Shown here piece by piece: positions 45,101 through 60,100 of a DNA stretch of 64,000 nt. Both the position numbers and the translations under genes were made by a program. The DNA is from Salticus scenicus (taxonomy: Eukaryota; Arthropoda; Arachnida; Araneae; Salticidae). The DNA is taken from NCBI GenBank assembly GCA_963930645.1, contig OZ005650.1, positions 65,724,718-65,788,717 of the forward strand. Direction: 5' to 3'. The stretch's first letter is position 1; the number at the start of each line of letters is the position of its first letter. The notes beneath the pieces were generated by a model, which had not been told where the DNA came from, made no database searches, and worked only from the letters and a program-made list of their open reading frames with translations.

Positions 45101-48100
45101 TAGGCTGAACATTTGGCTTGCATTAGTTGCATGTGAGTGAGTAATTATCAAAAAATGATCTGTAATGGTTTTGTTTCTTCTCTTTGTGTTGTGCATTATT
45201 TTAGACGCCCTGTAGCGGCTCCAGATCGCAGTTGCGACCCTCTGTTCCTATGCAATTTTTGATCCTTGTTGTATGACTGATCTACCATGTCATTTTGTCC
45301 ACATTTTTTTTAATCACCCTGTATAAAAATTGAGATTCTGTCTATTCAACGTTTCTGCCATTGGCAAAGCAAGAAACCGAAAAACCGTGCGAAATTTCCA
45401 TGTAATATAAAATAAAAATCTGTTTGAAAAATAAATAAAAATGGCTTCTATTTTCTCATATAATCGTGAATAACCTTCATGCTAATTTGTTTTACCTCCT
45501 ATACATAAATAATCTTCAAACACAGTGATTACCGCATTAAAAACTGTGAAGAAAAAACGTAGATTACAAAGGGAAATTGTTCTTTTCCAGCATTACCGAA
45601 ATCCCTAATCAGATCGGAGCTGCATCGGATGCAGCTACAACCAAATGGTCGAAACTGGTAGGGAAAATGAGTAGGGGCAGTTGTAACAGTTCTTTCCCTA
45701 AAGAAATCCCTTTTTTCGGGATCTGCATGAATGAGCAGTCCCTTTACGAATTTTGGAGGTGCTCTTACGTTTAAAAGTGGTTAACTTTTCTCAGTTTTTT
45801 AATAATTTTTCATGATAACGAAGTAATCTGGTTTTCTATATGCATAATACTATACAATATAATAATATTTATTTTCAAAATATTTTGAAAGTTGATAAAA
45901 TAATTTTTTCGAATATTTCTGGGGGGCTGCAGCTCTGCAGCTCTTACCACGAGCCACCACTGTTTATAACTGAGAGAGTCATATAAGTGAGAAACTGTTT
46001 TATTATATAAGTTTCAAATTTTATGCACATTAATTATTTTACTTGTATTAAAAGTGATAAGTTTGGAGTACAAAGGACTTATTTTGACAAAATTTATAAA
46101 ATATATTAAAAATAAAACATAAAATATATTAGAAGAAAGTTCATAAAATACAGAGTTGTAGTTCACTTATCATTATCAGCATATATAGTTACACTCATCA
46201 CTGGCTGACTCTGTCATGCTTAAAAAGGCTAAGAGATTTCCTTGGACTCTGTCTGTGTGTGAACGCAAGTTGCCACCTAATTTTCATACTTTAGTTAATT
46301 TAAAAAAATCTAATTGTTCGATCGATAAGCTGTTTAATCCGACAGATTCAGAAAAATCGCCCCTTTCATTTGGTACCTTATTTGTAACAAATTTTTGATT
46401 AGATTTTTAAAAATTAATTAAACTATGAAAATAGACATAGGTTTAAAATAGATATTTAAATTTTTAATTGTTGTCTTTTTTTTTTTTTTTTTTTTTTTTT
46501 TTTCAGCATAAAATGAAATATGCTTTCATTAATTGAAAAAAAAAAAAATATATAAAATATTAAATTTGCTCGTGCATATGAAAAAATGACGTCTATAAAA
46601 CAATAATAATAATTTTAAAGGTAACAAAGAGATAAATAAAGTGCGAAAATTTCACACAGGCTTGCTAGCAAATGAATTATTTGAAGTGAGAAATAAATAA
46701 AATGAAATGATCATTTTTCAACGGGCGCCATAGTCGTCATACAACTAACTAGTGTTTAAGATTTACAGATCAGATTTTCTCAAAAAATGAAGTGATATGA
46801 GTTTGTCTCTGTAGTAGATAAGAGAAAATATCTTTTTCAATGTCTGATAAAGCTTTTAAGCTATTTTGGGAATAATCTTTCTGTTGGACATAATTCTTTA
46901 ATGTATTTAAAGTGGCAATTGCTTTTGAAAAAGTTAAAACAGCAGGAATATTGCTCTCATCTTCATCATTCTCTCGCTATAGATTTCATTGTTAGTATAG
47001 GAATTTAGATAACAAATGTTGTTCATTATTCATAATACACTTTAACAACAGGGAAAGGGTAAAGGTTTAAAAAAAAAGAGCATGATTTGTACTTTAAAGA
47101 TTATAAAATGAATTCTTTAGTGAGAAATGTAAAATCCCCTGAACCATTTAAAGCGTCATATAAGGGAGAGAAGAGTCGTATAACTGAGAGAGTTTAGCAT
47201 TATTTACCATAAAACGTGGACGGGTCAGAGAGAATTTTGTGTATAACCAAGAGAGTCGTATAAATGAGAGGCCACTGTATTTTACTTCTAAATCACATCA
47301 AAAGCTGCATATTGAAAGTTATTTCTATATTTATGATATATCAGAAATCATAAAAATACTCTGAATATTAAAAAAATAATTAATTTCTAATTGCTTTCGT
47401 CAGAATAAATATTTATGACCATTGTCACATTTTCTTTTTAAACTTTAATGTTACATTAGCAATAATTCTGAAGAAAAGTGTAATACTGAAACTGATTGCA
47501 TGTGTTTTTGATAAAAAATGAGAGACTTAATATTTTTGCCTCTCAAAGTATATATGTATTTGTATGTTTATAAATATTTATATTAACATATATATATATT
47601 AATTTTTTAGAGTTTTGCTAATAGCAAGTATTATAAAGGAGGGTTTGAACCTAAGATGACTCGACGAGAAGCCGGACTAATATTAGGTGTTAGGTAAGCA
47701 GGTGTAATTTTATAAATTTAATTTAGGAACTTCTTAGTTATATTTATTTAAAAACTAGAAATGCCTTTTTTGAAGTTCTCTTGCGAAGGCTTTTCTTCCA
47801 GGGCCATAGCCATTATCAGGGTTTTTCCTGATGCAGAGATGTGGTTTGTTTTTCTTGACTCTTTAGCTTGAGAATATAGTGCTAATTTTGTACTTATTTT
47901 GACGCTTTGTTTTGAATTTTATTATAGATGCTTCTTTATTATAGGGGATTACTTAGTATATTTAGATATAAATATCCCCATAAAACCCAATAAAAATATC
48001 TTTCAACACATTTGCAATGATAAGGACCCAATAAACCCGTAGAAACTGCAGATGAAAATAAAATTAAGTGCCAAACTGAGGAAAAAGTTTACTACATAGG

Positions 48101-51100
48101 CATGACTAAAAGACAAAATCAAAAAATAAATTAATAAATAATAAATAAAAGAACATGAAAACAATGTAAATATAACAGAACCAAGTCTTAACTAAAATAA
48201 ACAAAGAACAAGAAATAAAATTTAAAAATGTAAGAAAATTAGCTTATTTATGATAATACCTGCACGATAGCCAGTAAAATGATAGAACTTTTAGCTTATG
48301 AGTGCTGTTGCAATGACATCTACCCCAAAAGAAACATCAACCAATGGTAGCACTATCTTTTGAAACTGTAGACTCAATAAAAAACAAATCACAAAAACAC
48401 CGCAAAAGCTCTGATGATGACTGGGCCTCGACCAAAAAGCTTTGAGGGGAACTTCAAAATAGAAGATATTTCTAATTTTTAATAGGCACAATTTTGTTAT
48501 GGCAAAATAATTATTTTTTCAATGTTAAATTAATTTAATTAAATTAACTTTTATTTGATGTTAAAATAATACTTTCATACTTGCTCCAAAGGTTTCCTCA
48601 GTTTTTGAATATTTTATATTTCTCTGTTCCTTGTGTTGCACTTTATAATAAAAATTAGCTCTTGACACTGATTAATATTAATTTATTAAAGGTTTTAACC
48701 TCTTCAGTTATCCTCTACTTTTAATAAGCTATTGAAATCATCTATGTAACAGCAATAAAGTAATTTATTTTCTTAAAGTTCGGGTTTAAAGGCTTTAAGA
48801 ACTTATGAACTTTATTTATTTAAAGCAGGATTTCATTAGGGAGTGAGACTGTGAGAATATCTCATTTTTTTCTTTAAAAGTTTTAACATGAGGAAATTCA
48901 TGCACTTTTCAGAGGTCAATTGGGGGGGGGGGGGGGGGATGTTGGGAAATATAAATGTTGAGCCTTTATAAAAATTGGCACTTTTAAAACAAATCTTTCA
49001 CTCAGACACACACTCACACACACACAAAAAGGAAATTTAAAATGAAACTTTCATAAAAAATTAGCAATTTTTTAAAGCAAACTCTTCATAAGAAAACAAA
49101 TGATTTAAAATTTTTCAGAAAATTGGATGGCATAATTACATATCTGATTAGCTGAGGGAGAAAAAGTATATTTCAGCAATGAAACACCTGAAAGAAAAAA
49201 AAAAAAAAAGCTATTTAGGTAAATATTCTGTATTTAGAAATCAATTTTCAAAAAAGTGCAAATTTTGTCAATTATCGGCACAATAACATCTTTTTTAAAT
49301 CATTGGCAGTGAAAAAAAAAATACATATTTAAGCAATTAAATTCATATTTTACCACTGAGCTAAGAAATTAAGCATTATTAACATTTTATGGAAATTCAG
49401 ATTTTTTTTTTTTTTTTCTATATTCTTGTTCTCACTGTCTTTTCCAAAATATCACTTGCTTTATGAGTAAGAGTGAAAAATTCTCACCTAATTTTTACCT
49501 CTGATCAGAACCTTGATTTAAAGTAATTTATTTAAAAAATAAAATAGTGTTTAGTTAACATCCCTTCTTTTTACTTTCTGAACATATATATGTAAGGAAA
49601 GTATTGTAATTGTGACAAAAATTTGACTTTGAGATTTTGGTGTATTTATACATTTTGAGGTTCTCTGAGTTTATTTTCGCTATATGATGATGTATGTGTG
49701 TGTTTGTGAACACAATAGCATCTCTAAATATCTTGTTCGAATGAGATGAAAGTCAGTGTGCATGTTATTGGTCACTGTAGCACAGAGTCTATTGATTTTG
49801 GTGAATCTAGCACTTAAAATTTTTTTTACAGGGACACAAAGAAAAATTCTTTATCATTATGGCCTATGGGACCAAATTATTTAATCTACAATAGCGGCTA
49901 AATGCTTACTCTATTCAGCTGAACATTTATATACATGTTATAGGTCATCCCAGTGGCAGAAACACAGCAACATAGTCACGGACACAGAAAAACAGCTTGC
50001 GGACAGTTTTTGTCTGCACTGAGAAAAAAAAAATTCCGCAACTTTCGGATAGCAATTTACTTATAAAAATTTCTGTATCAAAACTAAAACGAATACTTTT
50101 ATTATTTATAGTGTGTTGTGTCAAACATTGCTATAAAATATTTAATTGAAGGAGATGAATTTAATGAATACAATTGTTTATACTATATTGTTTTGTAGTA
50201 AAATTGTATTCATGTATTGTTGCACGAGATCACCACTGATGCACCGAAAAGAACAAAGTTTAAAAGAGAGAAATATAAACTATTCAAGTACTAAGGAAGG
50301 CCTGGAATAGTGGTGAAAGTATTTTTTTAACAACCAATAAAAGATAATTTAATGTTGTAAAGAACATTGTACAAATTAACTATTGTTTAAATTTTTTGTT
50401 GCAGTTGAAATGTTTTCATTATTTTATAAAATTTTGTTATTTGACATTTATTACCTTTTTGTATTTTAATGTCAAAATTCTGTGGACTATGTAGATGTTA
50501 ACCCCTTGGGTACATTTGACGTCTGAGACACGTCATTCACTTTTTTTGTTTTTTGTTTTTATTTTGCAATTCTAATTACTTGAAGACACCTTAATACTAC
50601 ATATGTCACCAATATTTTAGAAATAAATAAATTCTTACATAAAATGTACTGCTTTTACATACTACTCCAAGCAACCAAAAATTATATCCGTTCCACATGC
50701 AAATATTTTCTCAAATAAATCCGTACCCAAGGGGTTAATGAAAAATTAAGTTCTAAAGATCTTGATTTTTGAACCTTCTTACTTTCATAGAATGTAGGGT
50801 GACCACTTGTCCTCCAAATTCAAGGACAACTTTTTTGTTTTTGTTTTTCCTTTTTAATAAAAATTGGTTTTCTGACTTTTAAAAAATTATGTGAGGAAAT
50901 TTTAATATATTTATTTATTTATCTTTTGTCCTCATTTACTTAGAATTAAAAAAAAAAAAAAAAAAAATCCATAATTGAGTAATTGTAATATTTTTTAATG
51001 CTATTTTATATAAAGGTACTCTAATATGGCCACCATAGTGGAATCTAAATGAGTATTTTTGTTGCTAGTAATTTTTGGAAAATCTTCAAAGAAAATTGAA

Positions 51101-54100
51101 TAAATAGAAAGTGGAAAATAACCTATTTTGCCACATTTTTATTAACTTGCTTTCTTGTCTGTTTGGGTGGAATTTTGAAATGGATTTTAAACTAACTTCT
51201 CAATGAGCTAGAGACTTAAAATTTTAAACATATACCTCAGAACTGGAGGATAATAATACATGCTCAAGCAGTAACAGACTAGAGGAAGGGGGTTGGTGGC
51301 CCTGAGCCCCAACAGCAATTAAAACATGATTTTTAATTTTAATGTGCCTCCTATCATCCATCTGAGCTGAAATTATGCATACATGTATGATTTCAGTGAA
51401 AAGCAGGGTTTAAACTGCCATTAGTTTTTTTATCATTTTGCTAAAAGGTATCATATTTTGCTAAAACAAGTCAGTCAGAATTTCGCTAAAAAGCTAAAAC
51501 TGGATAACTGTATAAAATATCTCTATATAATAATTCAGATTTTTTTTGTTTTTTGTAATATTTGCAGGCAAAAACTACGAAAGGACTGAAATTTTTGGGA
51601 ATCCTTATTTATATAGTAATTTGGATTTATTTTTAATTTTCAACGATTGAATTTAAATGCAAAAATATTTAAAAGTATGTCAGAATTCAGAATTTGCTTC
51701 ATAGAAGCATTTTTAGCACTAGTATTTCACGATTATCTACCACTACACTTGATTTTTAAATTGCTTTTTCATTTTACACATATGATATGAATACCTCTTT
51801 TTCTATTGATAAAATCAAAACATAGTTTCTTTGATTCATATTTTTAAAGTCACAAATATGGATGCTTGGTTAAAATCATCAATGAACAAAAGGAATAGAA
51901 AACAAAACTGAGGATAACAAAGCTAAGTAAAAAAAATCAATGGTATCCAAAGAATTAACTTTCGAAAAAGCTAAAATAGTGCTTACCTATTTTCGCTAAA
52001 ATGCTAAAGTAATTTTTTTGCCAGGTTAAACCCTGATGACAACATATGCTCAAGACAAAGTAGGCTTAGCGGAAGGGGACCTTAGAGGCCCTGAGCTCCC
52101 AAATGTAATTAAAAATGATTTTGAAATCTATACCTCTTTCTTACATATGATTCAGCTAAAATTTTTGATACATGCATAATTCTATTGACAATACATGCTG
52201 AAGCAGAAATGGACTTACACGAGGGATGCTTTGGTCCTCCAAGTTAAGTTAATTGATTTTGAATTTTAATCACTTCCTTTCATCGGATTGAGTTAAAATT
52301 TTGCATACATGTATAACCCCAATGACAATACATGCTGAAGTAGAAACAGACTTAGGAAAAAGGGCCCTGGTGCTCCAGCTGCAATTAAAAATTTGATTTT
52401 GAATTTAGCTTGCTTACTAACATCCGAATTTGCAAAATTTTGTATCATGTATAACTTCGATGACAATACATCATAAAGCAGAAACGGCCATAAGGGAAGA
52501 AGCCTTGTCAGCCCTGGGTCCAAACTTCAGACAAAAAAAAAAAAAAAAAATTAACCATTTCCTGCCATTCATTTGAGTTTAAGTTTGGCATAGATTAGTA
52601 GAAATTGATTTAGGGGTGGGAGCTTTTGAGGTCCTGGACTCCCAACTTAAGGTAGAAATTTGATTTTTTCCTATTATCCAATTTAGCTAAAATTTTGCAT
52701 ACTCTAATAACTGCATATGCTCAAGGAAAAATGGACATAGGAGAGTGTCCTTTAAGGCCCATGGCTCCAAACTCCAGTTGCAAATTTGATTTTGAATTTT
52801 AACCTCTTTCTACCATCTAGTTGAGCTAAAATTTTGCATACACACATAATTCATATGACAATACATAGTCAAGCAGAAGCAGGCTTAAGTGAGGGGCCCT
52901 ATAGGGCCCTGGGCTTCAGGTAATTTTGAATTTGAAACACTTCGTATAATCTAGTTGAGCAAAAAGGAAAAAAAAAAAAATGCATAAATGAATAACTTTG
53001 ATGACAATATATGCTGAAGCAGAAATGGATTTAGGAAATAAGCCACAGGCCCCAATTTTATTTATGCTTTGCTTAACTGCGAGGATGTAATATATCCTTT
53101 TTTAAAATTAATTTTAGCAAAAGAATTTCGGTGAATGAATTGCAGTTTTTTGCTTAGATAGAATTCACTTGGTATTGGGCATTTAAAAAAATTAATATAC
53201 AGTATGGAACCGTTTATCCGGAATCCAGTTATCCAGAAAACCAGTTATCCGGAATTATATTTTCAAACAACTAACTTCTAATGCATTAAAAAAAAAAAAA
53301 AAAAAAAAAAAAATACAGAAACTTTTTTTTAAAAATAATACTTTAACATTGTAATATCAAACAATTAAAAATAAAATAAATATTTAATAATAATTCCATT
53401 TAATTTTGTTATATTTACTTAAAAGCAGTATTTATTTGGTAGGGGGTATAAGTTAAAGGTCATAGTATAATATAAATTGAAACGATAGCTTTTAGTTCTG
53501 AAAAATGTCGATACATGGCGCCATAACACAATATTATAAAGGTGATAATTTTATTTATTTGGAATGGATTGGGTGAATTGGAGATATTGGTCTTGCCTTG
53601 AATTTATTTTATTTATTAGGGGAAGAGATGTAATAATTAAAATCAAATAACCTTTAAAAATTTATGAATATTTTGCACTTCCATGGACAAAAAACATGAA
53701 TTTTCATAAGAAATAAAAAGAAAAGCCTGTAAAACCAGGTTTTAATTTTCTAATCTTTAGTAATATTCAATGTTTTAAAATCATTGGTTAGTCATATTTA
53801 AAAACACTTGGATTTGGGCATATTGATTTTTATGTAAAGTTAGTTTCAAAGATTTTTTTTTTCTTTTACATTTTAAAGTTTGATTAAAAATTTATCTTGA
53901 TTAAAAATTATTATTTATTAAATGATTTAAAATTATTATTATTATTATTATTATTTTTAAATTTAGGTTAATTAAGGATTTAAATTTGATTAATTGATAA
54001 AAAATGTTTTAATTTTTGATTTAAAATATTTATTTTAAATGAGAACCATATGCATTCTAAAATTTTGATTAATAAGGCTTGCTTTGATGAGCAACCAGTT

Positions 54101-57100
54101 ATCCAGAAAAACCAGTTATCCAGAATAGTCTTGTAAAAACCATTCCGGATAATTGGTTCCCTACTGTATTAATAATCTAAAAAATTCTATTATAGAATAT
54201 TAATTGTTTTTTATATGAGAACTAGCATTCGCATTTTGATGATTTCATGTAAGAAATTATTTATAATTTTGTACAGCAGTACTTTATATTTAAATTATTA
54301 TAATGCTGTATAAGGGTAATGACAGCAGAACTATTAAATAATGGCAACTTACTGAGTTAACCTGAGACATTGGAAGTTACATTTAGGATTAAAAAATATA
54401 AAATAAAAAAATGGTTAAGTATGTTCTATGTATGTGTTTGTTTATTTATTTATTTTTTGTTTGGGGTGGGGTTTATTATGGTATTTTTATCTACTGTGTT
54501 TATATATCTATGCTTTATGGTGAACACTTCACCTAACATGGACAGCAGTCTAATTTCATGTTATTCTATGGAGAAATTTATTTAAAAAATTACTCATACA
54601 TTTTTTTAACGTACCGTATATTTCCGAATATAAGCCGAGAGTACGTTTTTCCCTGCAGAAATTTGCCCAAAATTGCAAACCCGTGTATAAGCCGAATTGA
54701 AAAATACTCTTTTTAAAGTTCGAGTATATCGCCAAAATGGAGAAAATATTGCCAATCTATACAACTTTCAGGATAATCTGTCCAATGAAATTGCGTGCTT
54801 ATCCAATAGAATTCCTTACCTTGCTTAGCTATAACGTAAAACGATCGCAGTGTGTTCGGCAACGGTGATAGTTTTAACTCTGGCAACCCTATCAGAAGGG
54901 AGGCAAACACAGACGCACTCACATCGCAAGTCCTGGCAGCTGAAAACGATGGTTACCGTAATACCAGGAGGCCTAACCCTAACGTTGATGATGCAATGCA
55001 GCCGCTGGATGTTTACATAGATAAGCCATTTAAAGACCGATTGCATCGATTTTTTTTAATGACGTATCTAAATTATTTTGTATATTTCTACTTTTCAGTA
55101 TTTTTATCAGTGCTTCAAGGCAATCTTCAACAAAGCTTAAAATGTATGTATTCAGTCATTGTTTCTAATGTACGTTTTTTGCTAGAAATGTGGATCCGTA
55201 TATAAGCCGACCCCCCATAATTCAGCTTCCAAAAAATTTCCAAAAATTCTCGGCTTATACACGGAAATATACGGTATGTTTCCATATTTAGAAAATACAT
55301 GACCATTGAATTGATTCCTGTTTTTCAAAAAATATGTTTTAAAATTTTTAATATTTAATTTTGAAACTCCAAAGTACAAAAAATTAACTAAAAACATTTT
55401 TTGTACTTTATAATTAAAGAATTACACGTAGTTAGGCTGTCATTGCCATTATGTGAAGTGTATCTCCTTAATTTGAAACTTTAAAATTTATTAACTTCTA
55501 TTTTTCTTCTTATAGTCCATCAGCTAGCAAGAATAAGATTAAAGATGCTCATAAAAGGATAATGATATTAAATCATCCTGATAAAGGTAAGAATATTTAA
55601 AATTGCAATTTATTAACTACCATAAAATCCCGAAAGTAACCCCCCCCCTTTTTTTGAAAAGCAAAATGGATAAATTTCAGGTGGGAGGGGGGGGGGTTAT
55701 AATCAAGATTCATTAACAAAATTATTTTTAAAAAAATGAAGAAAAGAGAGGGGAGGTTATATTTGATGGAGGGGGTACTTTTGGGATTTTATGGTACTTA
55801 CTTAAAAGGAAATATTAAAGGTTATCATTTCTTACATTAAAGGTAAAAAAAAAAAAAAAAAAAAAAACTGTGTAATGATTCCATTGATAACATGCATCTG
55901 ACACTATGAAAAATTAGTTAAATTAGAAATAATATATAAATATTAAAACTTAATTCAATGTCGACGTACTGTAAGTGCGCCCGAAGATTGGATGTAGCTT
56001 TGTTGGATGGAGAAAAAAAAAGGGGGGGGGTTACTTTCAGGATAACGTAGACATTTCACTTTCAGCGAGAAAAGGGGGGAGTGTATATTCGATGGGGGGG
56101 GGTACTTTCGGGATTTTACGGTAATCAATTGCATTTAAATAATCAGTTGCCTTTTTAAGCAAGTAGATTAATAATAATAATAAAACCTATAATGTTTTTA
56201 TGCAAAATGATACTGTGCATTCATGTTCTGCTGATATTTCTGTTTTAACGAGAGAACAAAGCAACTTATTTTTTGTATTATTATTTGAGGATTAACAAAT
56301 TTATCAGAGTAAATCTGAAAATTGAAAGTTTAAGTTATCTGCCAGTGACTAGTAAATTCTTTTTAGTTAATCACCACCTTTTGTAAATTTCTTGTTTGAT
56401 TCCCAAAATCTAAAATAGTTTTCTCATTCACATATTTTGAGTAATTTTTTTTTTTAAATTGCCCTATTTTTGTGAATGGTCTATTTTATGTATAACAGAA
56501 CAACCCTTTATCAAGTGAACAAAGTAGGCACGAGTACATTGCCACATTGATGCTACACTCATGCTGATTTTGTCTGCCTAATGAAGAGTTGTGCTATTAT
56601 TCCAACCTGAAACAATTGTTGCAAGTTTTTTACAATTTATGGTGTTTACATATGAAGTTTATTAGTTCTGAATTTCCTAACTAATTTTCTGGTGCAATTT
56701 TAATGCTATGTTTTAACAGGGCCGTGCAAATCAACATTAGCACCCATATAAAACAATAATCTAGCATCCCATTTAACCATCAAATCCCATGGTGCTGCCA
56801 ACTAGTCAGGAGAAATATGAATAATAAAATCAAACTGAAAATGTGCTATATTTACATAATTTTAAAATGTGCTAAACCCAAATATGATTTTTCTGAACAA
56901 TTTTTTTATTTCCCGTATTAATTATGTGACTTATAGCTCTTCAGGCTATTGTAATGTAATTCTAGTTGATATTTAGTTTCAAATATTTCTCTCAACTAGC
57001 AGCATTAATACTTATTATTTAAAAATTCTTGCTACTGAATTTTTAATTCATAATAAGTAGTCGTTAAGCAAGAATATTGAACAATGTTAAAATATTAACT

Positions 57101-60100
57101 TTTTCCCTTTTTTGGGGTTAAAAAGAAAAAAAAAAAAGTTAAAAAAAAAAATAATAATAATTTATCAAAGTCTATCCAATAAATTCATAAAAACTGAGGA
57201 AAGAACTGGCATTTATTTACAACTTTTGTCAAATCTAAAATTATAGTTTCAAAAAAAATATTTGCATAATAAGAGGGATGATTTTACTCATCAAGACAAA
57301 TAATATTTAGTATGAAGCTTAAGGTCGCAAGTAGGGGAAAATAGTGACTTCTAAAGACTATCAACAAGCAGAACACCCATAGGGTCAGGGGTGAATCCCA
57401 GATCGTCACAAAAGCCCATTGCAATGTTAAATACACTGAACCACAATCAGCAAGTGCAAATTGTCACTTCAGATATTTCTCATGCCAGAGAAACATATTT
57501 CCAGAACATCAGTGTCATGTATTGAATGTATGCAAATTTTTAGCGAGAAGAAGCAGCGTCAACGATTGCAGATGATTGCCTTATCAGGGTTTCATAAGAA
57601 GACAATAAGAATGCTATTCTTAAAAAGCAATATATGGGTATTGTTGGATTAATACCATGATAAGATTGTTCAGAACACTGTAACAGTTATGTAGGAACAG
57701 GAACTGTGCATATGAAGAATTGGCAGATGAGATATGAATAGATATCTAATGAATGTTCGTATAAATGGAAATAGACATAAAGCACAAAGATTGTATATTG
57801 AATAATTAGTGAAGCGTCATCTTCCAAGTTATCCTGCTTTTGCCATTGTTGATAGAAGACTATGTGAAACTGGCACATTCATTATCTCAAGCGCAAATAT
57901 GAGATACCTGCAAAATATGTGAACAAAGGAATTGTTTGACTAATTTAGAGTGGCTCTTTCCACAAGTAGAACAAGACATTAGTGTATGTCACAGTGCAAT
58001 GTGGTGTCTTCTGTGAAGAAGGCATGTAGTCCTTACACATATAAAGAATTCAATGTTTAAATGCTGATTATTACCCATGCCGTCTAGATTTTGTCAGGCG
58101 AATGTTCCAGATACTAGCGTACAATCTGCCCATTTCTGTTTTAGTGTTTTTCATTGATGAGGCCTCGTTTACCAGAGAAGGAATTTTCAGTGCTTGAAAT
58201 GATTACATCTGGACTGAGAGCTATCTGTAGTTAAATATCAGGCTAAAATTTCCATTAACGTTTGGGCAGGTGTCATTAGCAAATGACTAGTTACACCTTA
58301 TCTGTTACAGTTATACAGTAGTCTTCCTGTAGCAGGTGTTCTGGTTTATTGCAGCCTGTACTCTAACTACAGAGAGCATGATGGATCCCCAGCTCAGTTT
58401 TCCACTGAAGTTCGACATTTCCTAAATGCCATATATCTCACACCATGGTTTTTGCCTTCATGCTCATCAGATCTAAACCCACTGGACTTCTTGTGAAAAC
58501 ACATAAAAGCATTGGTATATGAATCATCTATAAACAATGTGGAAAATTTCACTTGAGAATCGCAGTTGCAGCAGACAGGGTAGGATGAACACAACACCAG
58601 GAAATCTTTGCGAAGTATGCCAGTCATTCCATTTACCAGTGCAGACTGTACAATGCCACTTTGAGCATCCTAATTTTCTTTTTCTTATGCCAATAAATAG
58701 GTTTTTACAACTTAGGATTTTATTTCTCAGTCTTCACTGTTTACAGAGTGGAATGCAACTTTAGATTCCACAGTAAATATTGTTCGTCTGTATTTTTAAA
58801 ACCCATTTGAATTTGCTGTAGTTTAGGCTCTGGAAGACATGTGAATTAAAATTATAAAGCATCAATGAGAATAGCTTACAGTCTGAAATCTTTCAAATGA
58901 TAAGGATAGCTATGCTCAGTAAAACAATTTCAGTGGTTCAAATCAAATGCCATGAGTACTTAAGATTTGAAGATATGCTTGTTCAGATTACACAAAACAA
59001 AATAGCATTTTAATTTTTCAAAATAAAAATATTTTTTCAAAGTTTGTCAGTTCTGCATAGATCTAGGTAAAGTGTGTTCTAACATTTTAAACTCTCCCGT
59101 AGATAATAACCCAGAACTGCAGTGCGAGTTTTCTATGCCTGCACACACACACAAACAGAGATATATATCTCCTACACACATTACACCACATCACTTTGAT
59201 TCAGTATTCTTATGGAATTTAGTCTGAAAGAAAGGAAATCACTATTTTACACAATCAATAAAAATGTTATTAATAATGCCATGGGAGATACTAGTCTGTT
59301 AGATACTAGTACAAAAAGCTAGCAAAATAACATAAATGTTAGTGATGGAAAATGATGGAGGGTTTTGTTATTTATAGAATTCGATGGTGAAATCTCATCG
59401 TGGAAAAAGTGTAAAGAAAGAGAATATAAGTTTCCTCGAATACACAGTAATATATTCAAGAACTTAAGGTACTGCGAAAGGAAATTTTGTTTCCATTAGA
59501 TTAAGGTGATACTTGATTTGTTAATTTGCCCATGTGAAATTGGCGTTTAGACAACAGGAAACAAATTCTTTCTCTTAAGTTTCGTTAAAATGTGACTATA
59601 GTATCATTACAATAATTTTGTTAAAAATGGAATTTTAAAGATATTCAAAATTCTAATTATTATAAAAAAATCTAATATGAAAATGATCTGGTTTTGGCGC
59701 TTCCTAAAATATGGCACCCAGGGTAAGCTCTCTTTTTGCCCCTGCTTTTGCACAGCCCAGTGTTTCAAAATGCATCAAAATATCATATTTTAGTTGTTCA
59801 GTTTTCATAGCTGCCAATATTTCTAATTTTTAAATCTGATTTATCACCAGTATTTTAAAGAATCTGCCACACATATTTTCTACGAATAAATAACATTAAA
59901 TAAACTGAAAACATTTATAAAAACTTTCCGGTGGGAAGTCTCCATTGAAAGTAATAGAGATTTGACACTTAAGAATTTTATTTGTTAATCAAAGTTTGTG
60001 TTTATTGTATTTTACACGTAAATTTCAAAAATGCACAATAAGTGACTCGCAAATTTTAGAACAGCAAGTCAATAACTGGCTCACTGTTTGATTTTGTTAA

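Larger units (their letters stand above)
40879..45962. mobile_element. Large hAT element, 5.1 kb, nested and carrying other transposons
   Basis: It is flanked by a perfect 8-bp duplication, TTTATAAC (40871-40878, 45963-45970). The right end read inward is CAGTGGTGGCTCGTGGTAAG. The left end begins CGGCTCGTGAG, so it matches the same terminus but lacks about five terminal bases. The family terminus equals that of the MITE at 2587-2768. It contains the LINE relic (41002-41931) and the mariner (43840-45321). No hAT transposase was seen. Confidence 0.65.
40824..47277. mobile_element. pogo/Tigger-like element split by nested insertions
   Basis: The left end CAGTAACCTCTCACTTATAC and the right end read inward CAGTGGCCTCTCATTTATAC are flanked by TA on both sides (40822-40823, 47278-47279). 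Only about 55 bp of the left end remain before the hAT insertion at 40879, and element sequence resumes at 45971 with 'tgagagagtcatataagtga'. Internal 'gtcgtataactgagagag' repeats occur on the right side. No transposase was recognised. It occupies most of DNAJC19 intron 3. Confidence 0.65.

Noticed and set aside
56716..59763. One large hAT element around the 57.8-kb transposase relic
   Set aside because: The ends are weakly similar (CAGGGCCGTGCAAA / GGGCTGTGCAAA), but the flanking 8-mers TGTTTTAA and TTTCAAAA do not match and the enclosed relic is mariner-class.
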